NCBI GenBank assembly: GCA_016214375.1
Contig: JACROQ010000037.1
Span: 1-9,842 of the forward strand
DNA length: 9,842 nucleotides
Direction of reading: 5' to 3'
Origin: Nitrospirota bacterium
GTDB taxonomy: Bacteria > Nitrospirota > 9FT-COMBO-42-15 > HDB-SIOI813
In this document: positions 5,222 to 9,842 of the stretch, piece by piece
How the letters are laid out: each line of letters opens with the position of its first letter
Position numbering within the stretch: position 1 is the first letter of the stretch
Notes under the pieces: generated by a model
What the model saw: only the letters and a program-made list of their open reading frames with translations
The model's database searches: none
What the model was told of the DNA's origin: nothing
Translations under genes and position numbers: made by a program

Positions 5222-7837
5222 CTATAACGGCAGGTTTATGATGAAGGTGGTCCCTTTCCCCTCTGTGCTTTCCACCTCGATCTCACCGCCATGGGATTCA
5301 ACGATCCTCTGGGTCAGGGTAAGACCCAGCCCCAGACCCTGGACCTTCGTGGTGTAGAAGGGGGCAAAGATCTTTCCCCGGATATCCTCAGGAATACCGG
5401 CCCCCGTATCTCCGATACTGATCGAGGCGTAAGACCGGCCATTCTCCTCTTTCCTGCTGGTTTTAATCGTAAGGACTCCGCCATCCGGCATGGCATGAAT
5501 GGCATTGGAGAATATATTGATCAATGCCTGTTTCATCTTGGAAGGATCGAGCTGAATCAGAGGGATATCCGGAGAAAGACGGACACTGAGCTCGATATCC
5601 TTGTCCGAGAAGGTCTTATTATAAAGGAAGAGGACCTCATTGATCACCTCGTTAAGATTCGAGGGTGCCAGGATGGGCGTGATGTCCTTTGTGAAATAGA
5701 GGATATTTTGAAGAAGCCCTTCCAGCCTCTCTATCTCCCTTACGATGATGCCGGCATATTTCTTCAGAGGAGACCCCTCCTCCACCCTCTTGTAGATCAG
5801 ATTGGCAAAGCCTCCGATCGGGACGAGGGGGTTCCTCATCTCATGGGCGATGGCCGAGGACATCTTGCCGATCAGGGCAAGCTTTTCCGACTGCAACAGC
5901 TCCGCCTCGAGTCTCTTCATCTCTGTAATATCCCTTGTGACAAAGATGATGCCTAAATATTCCGGGCCGTGCATGATCGGAGAGAATCGGGCATAGATCG
6001 TCTTATCCCCTGACCGGATCTCTGAACTATAAGACTTCATCTTTCCCGCACGCATCTCCTCGATCAGATAGAGGGCCTTCTGATGGGCCTCCGGGGAATG
6101 GGCGCCCTTGAAATCCTTTCCAATCCAGTCATCCCTTTTAATCCCGAATATCGCTTCAGCGGCTCCATTAATAAAGGTGAGTTTGTTTTCCTGGTTCGTG
6201 AAGATAACCCCATCGGCGATCCCACCCAGCATCGCCTCAAGATGGCTTTTGCTCTCCTCCAGTTCCAGGGTCCTCTTCTCCACCATAGATTCAAGTCTCT
6301 GGGAATACTCCCTCAACTGCTGCTGTGCCAGCCTCCATTCGGTAATGTCTTTGCTGATCCCTACCGTGCCGATGACCTTCCCGCTTTCATCTCTCAGGAG
6401 GGAGAGGGAGAGGCTGATGTCAATGACCTTGCCATCTTTTCTGACAAGCTGGGTCTCATAATTGGTCACTCCTGTCCCGCGTTCAATGATCTGGAGGAGT
6501 TTCTCCCTGTCCTCTTTCCGGTAATAATAATCGGTCATGAGCGCGCCTATGACCTCTTCCTTCTTATATCCAAGAATCCGCTCTGCCCCTTCATTAAAGG
6601 TAATAATCCTTCCATCTAAGCCGGTCGTGATGATCATGTCCCCTGAATATTTGAGGATGTTCTCCAGATAATTCGTTGCCTTTTCAAGCTCTGCCGTCCT
6701 TTCCTTTATCTTTTCCTCAAGATGATGATAGTGCTCTTTGAGGGATTTGCCCATTCTGTTAAAACCATCAGCGAATGCCTCGAGCTCATCCCCTGTATGG
6801 ATATCAATCCTGTGACCCAGATCCCCCTTCCCAACCCGTTCGACCCCTTCACGAAGGAGGCTCACGGGACGGATTAATATCTTGCGGGCTGCAAAGAAAC
6901 CGATAACCGATAATATCAAGACGATTGCAGATTCCAGGAGGAATATCTTAAGGATAATTCTCTTGACAGGGGCAAAGGTCTCCGCCGGATCCTGACGCAC
7001 AAAGGTATACCACTGATAGCCGCTAAGACTTTCAGCGCCGAGAGAGTTTATATACCCTGCCGGACTAAACCCTATGACCGAATTCTTCCCTCCATGGGCA
7101 TCCTCTTCAGAAATGGCCCATCCCCTCCCCCTGCTGACGATCAGATTAATCAAAACCCTGTTCATGGAGTGTTCAGCAAGCGGCAGGAGAGAGCATATTA
7201 ACGGAGTTCCCTCAGAATCGATGAGCATCCCATGCCCCGTCGCACCAAAACCCATCTCCTTAATAAAATCAAAAAAGAGATCGGCATTTAAAATACTCCC
7301 GATAGCGCCCACCACCCTCCCTGTTGACGGGTCAATAACAGGGATGCCGATATCAAAGGCCCGGCTCCCGGTCAGATTGTCAGGATGTATGTCACTGGCA
7401 TATACCTTCCCTCTCCCGTCACCGTAGGTAATCTTCCACCATTGCTCATCAGACTGATCTATATCATGATCATGCATCAAATTACTATCCGCAATAATCA
7501 TTCCCTTTTCATTGACAACAAAGAGGTCAAGGTGCTCGTTTTTCTCTTTCATATAACTCAAGTAATAGGTAAGATAGACCTCTATCGCCTCTCTTCTGTC
7601 CTCTTTTACTCCTTCAATGAAGGCATGATTCGCCGCCAGGTACTGGAATGTCGTAATCTCCTCCTTTACTGTGGCGTCAATCCTTTCGGCCGTCTTCCTT
7701 GCAGTCTCTTCGAAATCCTTGCCTATGACCTCTGTAAAGACATTCCTCACCTGATAATATGTGACAGCCACTGCCATAGACAGGGCAATAAATCCTGAAA
7801 CCAGGATAGAGAGGACAACTTTTGTCTGTATATTCAT
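5222..7837 (-). CDS. membrane sensor histidine kinase, dCache-HAMP-PAS-PAS-HisKA-HATPase
   Basis: The 871-residue kinase autophosphorylates a histidine in response to a signal and would pass the phosphate to an unseen response regulator. Numbered from MNIQTKVV: transmembrane helix ~5-28, periplasmic double-Cache-like sensor ~30-290 (with LDLFVVNEKGMIIADSN and AIGSILNADLFFDFI), second helix ~294-318, HAMP ~318-372, coiled coil, PAS ~390-502, PAS ~527-637, HisKA with AHEMRNPL (phospho-His665), N box IFSNAIHAM (Asn778), GDTGAGIPED (Asp810) and GLGLGL; all catalytic motifs are intact. The ORF opens 18 codons earlier at TTG 7891, but those codons contain a -35/-10 promoter, and AGGAGG lies 12 bases before the ATG at 7837, so the shorter start is preferred. 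The gene is monocistronic here and has no partner regulator beside it. Confidence 0.93.
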   Translation of the reverse strand: MNIQTKVVLSILVSGFIALSMAVAVTYYQVRNVFTEVIGKDFEETARKTAERIDATVKEEITTFQYLAANHAFIEGVKEDRREAIEVYLTYYLSYMKEKNEHLDLFVVNEKGMIIADSNLMHDHDIDQSDEQWWKITYGDGRGKVYASDIHPDNLTGSRAFDIGIPVIDPSTGRVVGAIGSILNADLFFDFIKEMGFGATGHGMLIDSEGTPLICSLLPLAEHSMNRVLINLIVSRGRGWAISEEDAHGGKNSVIGFSPAGYINSLGAESLSGYQWYTFVRQDPAETFAPVKRIILKIFLLESAIVLILSVIGFFAARKILIRPVSLLREGVERVGKGDLGHRIDIHTGDELEAFADGFNRMGKSLKEHYHHLEEKIKERTAELEKATNYLENILKYSGDMIITTGLDGRIITFNEGAERILGYKKEEVIGALMTDYYYRKEDREKLLQIIERGTGVTNYETQLVRKDGKVIDISLSLSLLRDESGKVIGTVGISKDITEWRLAQQQLREYSQRLESMVEKRTLELEESKSHLEAMLGGIADGVIFTNQENKLTFINGAAEAIFGIKRDDWIGKDFKGAHSPEAHQKALYLIEEMRAGKMKSYSSEIRSGDKTIYARFSPIMHGPEYLGIIFVTRDITEMKRLEAELLQSEKLALIGKMSSAIAHEMRNPLVPIGGFANLIYKRVEEGSPLKKYAGIIVREIERLEGLLQNILYFTKDITPILAPSNLNEVINEVLFLYNKTFSDKDIELSVRLSPDIPLIQLDPSKMKQALINIFSNAIHAMPDGGVLTIKTSRKEENGRSYASISIGDTGAGIPEDIRGKIFAPFYTTKVQGLGLGLTLTQRIVESHGGEIEVESTEGKGTTFIINLPL

Positions 7838-7861
7838 ATAAGGCGCCTGCCTCCTGTTTAC

Positions 7862-7891
7862 AGTATAATCCCGCCAATCATGGGGGGTCAA
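7862..7891 (-). promoter_or_regulatory. sigma-70 promoter of the sensor kinase gene
   Basis: On the minus strand TTGACC (7891-7886) and TATACT (7867-7862) are 18 bp apart, with start expected near 7855. The leader would be only about 18 nt and begin at the AGGAGG (7855-7850). The -35 sits over the first codons of the longest ORF, which argues that translation starts at 7837. Confidence 0.55.
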
Positions 7892-7920
7892 CTCAAACCG
7901 ACACTTCCGTTATTGATATA

Positions 7921-7949
7921 TTGACCCTGCCGCAGGTTTCTGTCATAAT
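7921..7949 (+). promoter_or_regulatory. sigma-70 promoter for acpS-nnr, with a palindrome in its spacer
   Basis: TTGACC (7921-7926) and CATAAT (7944-7949) are 17 bp apart, each with five of six consensus matches. The spacer contains the 11-bp palindrome CCTGC-C-GCAGG (7926-7936), a possible operator. The promoter diverges from that of the kinase, the two -35 boxes being 29 bp apart. The acpS start is 189 bp downstream because a 137-bp insertion lies between. Confidence 0.5.
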
Positions 7950-7971
7950 TTTGCCGGGTATTTCTGCAAGA

Positions 7972-8116
7972 CAATAATGATGAACTCGTAAAAAGTCGCC
8001 AGAAGCACAAATTGTCATTCTGAGCGAAGCGAAGAATCTGATAAACAATGGATTATCAGACCCTTCGCTTCGCTCAGGGTGACATCTGAGGCCTTTTTGC
8101 GAGTTCATCAATAATG
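7972..8116 (+). mobile_element. MITE-like element with 8-bp target duplication inserted in the acpS leader
   Basis: The 8-bp direct repeat CAATAATG occurs at 7972-7979 and 8109-8116. Between them lies a 129-bp element (7980-8108) with terminal inverted repeats ATGAACTCGTAAAAAG and CTTTTTGCGAGTTCAT, one mismatch in 16. Inside is the 75-bp core (8011-8085) also found at 5098-5172, here an almost perfect hairpin of 32-nt arms with four mismatches. It has no ORF of its own, so a transposase elsewhere must have moved it. The TSD shows directly that it was inserted as a unit. It separates the acpS promoter from its gene. Confidence 0.88.
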
Positions 8117-8138
8117 TACAGGTCAGGATAAGGGTATA

Positions 8139-8528
8139 GTGATCATCGGCATGGGGATAGACATTGTGTCCGTCAGGCGGATCAAAGAGACTGAGGCCAG
8201 GTGGGGTCAGCGGTTTCTCAACAGGGTGTTTACAGAGGGGGAGCTGACCTATTCCTTCAATCACAAGGCACCCCATATCCATTTTGCAGCCCGCTTTGTC
8301 TCAAAGGAGTCCGTGATGAAGGCCCTCGGGACCGGCCATAGCAGAGGGGTAACCTGGAAAGATATAGAGATCGTCAATAAAGAGAGCGGGAAACCGGAGG
8401 TCATGCTCCATGGCAAGACAAGAGATCTGGCAGAAGCCATGGGGGTCAGGACTATCCACGTCAGCATTGCCCATGATGATGGCTATGCCATTGCCCAGGT
8501 GATCCTGGAAGGGGATAAGGGAAACTGA
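8139..8528 (+). CDS. acpS: holo-[acyl-carrier-protein] synthase
   Basis: The 129-residue cytosolic enzyme transfers 4'-phosphopantetheine from coenzyme A to a serine of apo-ACP, enabling fatty acid synthesis. Its length is typical of the AcpS-type family. The first motif GMGIDIVSVRRI carries the Mg-binding Asp8, and FAARFVSKESVMKALGTG carries Glu57, the second metal ligand; the C-terminal strand VSIAHDDGYAIAQVIL matches the family's SISH.....A motif. Translation starts at GTG 8139, putting the conserved GMGID at the expected distance from the N-terminus, with AAGGG four bases upstream (8130-8134). It precedes nnr, a common bacterial gene order, separated by a short repeat. Its leader carries the inserted palindromic element. 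Confidence 0.95.
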   Translation: MIIGMGIDIVSVRRIKETEARWGQRFLNRVFTEGELTYSFNHKAPHIHFAARFVSKESVMKALGTGHSRGVTWKDIEIVNKESGKPEVMLHGKTRDLAEAMGVRTIHVSIAHDDGYAIAQVILEGDKGN

Positions 8529-8530
8529 CC

Positions 8531-8594
8531 TGTCACCCTGAAGCGGTTTCAATATCTCAAGGTTAGAAGATTCTGAAACAAGTTCAGAATGACA
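8531..8594 (-). repeat. diverged, stand-alone copy of the TGTCA...TGACA repeat core
   Basis: TGTCACCCTGAA (8531-8542) and TTCAGAATGACA (8583-8594) are the ends of an imperfect palindrome whose 27-nt arms match at 20 positions. Its ends correspond, in the opposite orientation, to those of the cores at 5098-5172 and 8011-8085, but the interior has diverged and no outer terminal repeats are present. It starts 2 bp after the acpS stop and ends at the edge of the nnr Shine-Dalgarno. Confidence 0.7.
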
Positions 8595-8606
8595 GAGGAG
8601 ACTTGG

Positions 8607-9479
8607 ATGTTTGTAGCCACTTCCCAAGAGATGCAGAATATAGACCGGAGGGCCGGGAAGGAATTCGGTATCCCTACTCTCCTCCTGATGGAGAATGCCG
8701 CCCTCGGGGTCATCCGCATTCTGGAAGAGATGTATGGCCCTGTGAAAGGGAAGAAAATCACCGTCGTCTGCGGGAAGGGAAATAACGGCGGCGATGGCCT
8801 CGCTGCCGCAAGACAACTCCACAACCGCGGAGCAAGGGTCCAGGTATACCTCCTGTCAGAGCAGGCGGCCTTGAAAGGGGATGCGGCGGTCAACCTCGAT
8901 ATCGCATTAAAGATGGGCATAGAACTCTACAGCAGGGACAGGTATGATATGCAGGCCTTGAGTATCTCTTTGAACCACAGCCATGTCATTATCGATGCCA
9001 TCTTAGGGACTGGGCTTTCCTCACCGGGGACAGGGGAATACGGAGATGTAATCGGGCTGATCAACGATTCCAGGAGGCCCGTGGTGGCCGTAGACATCCC
9101 CACAGGGATCAACTCGGATACAGGAGAGGTCATGGGGAGAGCGGTCCAGGCCACGGCAACAGTGAGTTTTGCCCTCCCAAAGAGGGGGCACCTCCTCTAC
9201 CCTGGTTGTGAATTTGCCGGAAGGCTTCATGTCGTGGATATCTCCATACCCAGGGCCGCCATTGAGAGGGAGTCTATCTACCTGCACCTCCTAACAGAGG
9301 AGGCTATGCGGGAGTTGATCCCACTGAGGCCGGCAGAGTCGCACAAAGGGAGCTTTGGTCACGTACTGGTCATTGCAGGCTCCATAGGGAAGCGCGGGGC
9401 CGCGGCTATGACCTCGCTCTCCTGCCTGCGGACCGGGCCGTCCCTGAGAGCGTCCAACCCATCGTTGCAGAGAAGGTGA
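8607..9479 (+). CDS. nnr: Nnr N-terminal part: NAD(P)H-hydrate epimerase domain plus start of dehydratase domain, frameshifted
   Basis: Nnr repairs hydrated NADH and NADPH: the N-terminal YjeF_N domain epimerises the R and S hydrates and the C-terminal domain dehydrates the S form using ADP. This frame gives 290 residues: MEN motif (28-30), GKGNNGGDG (57-64), DAILGTG and VAVDIPTGINSDTG complete the epimerase. The dehydratase begins normally with SHKGSFGHVLVIAGSIGKRGAAA, then after LRTG (codon 9435-9437) switches to unrelated residues and stops at 9479. The ATG at 8607 is preferred over 8589 because AGAGGAG (8594-8600) is six bases upstream and the 8589 ATG lies in the repeat. The epimerase half could still be active. 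It follows acpS in a probable operon. Confidence 0.9.
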   Translation: MFVATSQEMQNIDRRAGKEFGIPTLLLMENAALGVIRILEEMYGPVKGKKITVVCGKGNNGGDGLAAARQLHNRGARVQVYLLSEQAALKGDAAVNLDIALKMGIELYSRDRYDMQALSISLNHSHVIIDAILGTGLSSPGTGEYGDVIGLINDSRRPVVAVDIPTGINSDTGEVMGRAVQATATVSFALPKRGHLLYPGCEFAGRLHVVDISIPRAAIERESIYLHLLTEEAMRELIPLRPAESHKGSFGHVLVIAGSIGKRGAAAMTSLSCLRTGPSLRASNPSLQRR

Positions 9480-9842
9480 CCGAGGTGATGACCTGTCCCC
9501 TCGCTGAGACGGCTGAGAAGACCATCGCCCTGGCGGCCCTGGAGGAGATCCTTGAGCTCTCAAAGGATAAAGAGGTCGTCGCTATAGGCCCGGGGCTGAC
9601 AACGCACAAAGAGACCGCTGAGATAACCCGGGGATTAATCAAGGAGATCAAGGCACCTATCGTCATAGATGCCGATGCGATCAATGCCCTGGCAGGCCAC
9701 CTTGACGTGCTGAGAGATCGGAGGTTCCCGACAATCCTCACGCCCCACCCCGGAGAGATGGGGAGGCTAAGCGGTAAAGGCACTGCCGATGTCCAAAGGG
9801 ACCGCATCGGAATTGCCAGGGCCTTTGCAATGGCTCACGGGG
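9437..9842 (+). pseudogene. nnr: Nnr C-terminal part (ADP-dependent NAD(P)H-hydrate dehydratase), continued in another frame and cut by the window end
   Basis: From GCC 9437 the +2-shifted frame reads AVPESVQPIVAEKVTEVM, then VVAIGPGLTTHKETAE, IVIDADAINALAG and ILTPHPGEMGRLSGK, all dehydratase-domain signatures (ADP/NADHX pocket) in the right order, and stays open to the window edge. The joint with the first frame lacks about six residues normally present between LRTG and AVPESV (typically AGLVTI-like), which fits a ~19-nt deletion. A GTG at 9476 overlaps the first frame's TGA as GTGA, so reinitiation is possible, but the resulting peptide would lack the domain's N-terminal third. Sequencing or assembly error is the main alternative to a real mutation. 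Confidence 0.85.

Noticed and set aside
7838..7891. Kinase start at TTG 7891
   Set aside because: The first 18 codons contain a good -35/-10 promoter and no family-like residues; the ATG at 7837 directly precedes the first membrane helix and follows AGGAGG.
8589..8606. nnr start at ATG 8589
   Set aside because: That ATG is part of the repeat end (TTCAGAATGACA); the ATG at 8607 has a well-spaced AGAGGAG.
9435..9479. Programmed ribosomal frameshift in nnr
   Set aside because: There is no slippery heptamer, and about six conserved residues are missing at the joint, so shifting frames would not restore a normal domain.

Overview
The window comes from a Gram-negative bacterium of roughly even base composition. 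It encodes an outer-membrane barrel protein, a lipoprotein and an RND pump remnant. The gene content (PrpD-like and ComA-like enzymes, a bacteriohemerythrin, a large sensor kinase, acpS-nnr) and the dispersed TGTCATTCTGAG-type repeats would suit a Desulfobacterota- or Nitrospirota-like anaerobe or microaerophile. That assignment is an inference; there is no rRNA or marker gene to fix it.

Left edge (1-488): the first codons of a leftward ribulose-phosphate epimerase gene, a divergent promoter region, a palindromic possible operator, then only the last ~90 codons of an RND efflux pump. The pump's promoter side and its 3' end appear to have been joined by a large internal deletion beside short CAAAAGGC repeats.

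Metabolic cluster (489-3327): a MmgE/PrpD-family protein, a phosphosulfolactate synthase (ComA)-family TIM barrel and a bacteriohemerythrin, closely spaced on the + strand, each with a good Shine-Dalgarno. A perfect 12-bp inverted repeat sits just ahead of the first gene. No methylcitrate-cycle or coenzyme M genes accompany them, so the substrates are unknown. This is the best candidate in the window for an undescribed pathway.

Envelope pair (3437-5061): an exported outer-membrane beta-barrel-like protein overlapping by 10 bp a lipoprotein with an extremely tyrosine-rich segment. Neither is recognised.

Sensor kinase (5222-7837, minus): a membrane histidine kinase with an extracellular sensor, HAMP, two PAS domains and a complete kinase core, with no response regulator beside it. 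A promoter lies inside the nominal N-terminal extension of its ORF and argues for the shorter start.

Right edge (7921-9842): acpS followed by nnr, with a promoter at 7921-7949. A ~129-bp MITE-like element with an 8-bp target duplication is inserted in the acpS leader. It shares a 75-bp core (70/75 identical) with another element between the lipoprotein and kinase genes, but the two have different outer terminal repeats. A third, diverged core alone separates acpS from nnr. The nnr gene is frameshifted by an apparent ~19-nt deletion at the start of its dehydratase domain; the second frame remains open to the window end.
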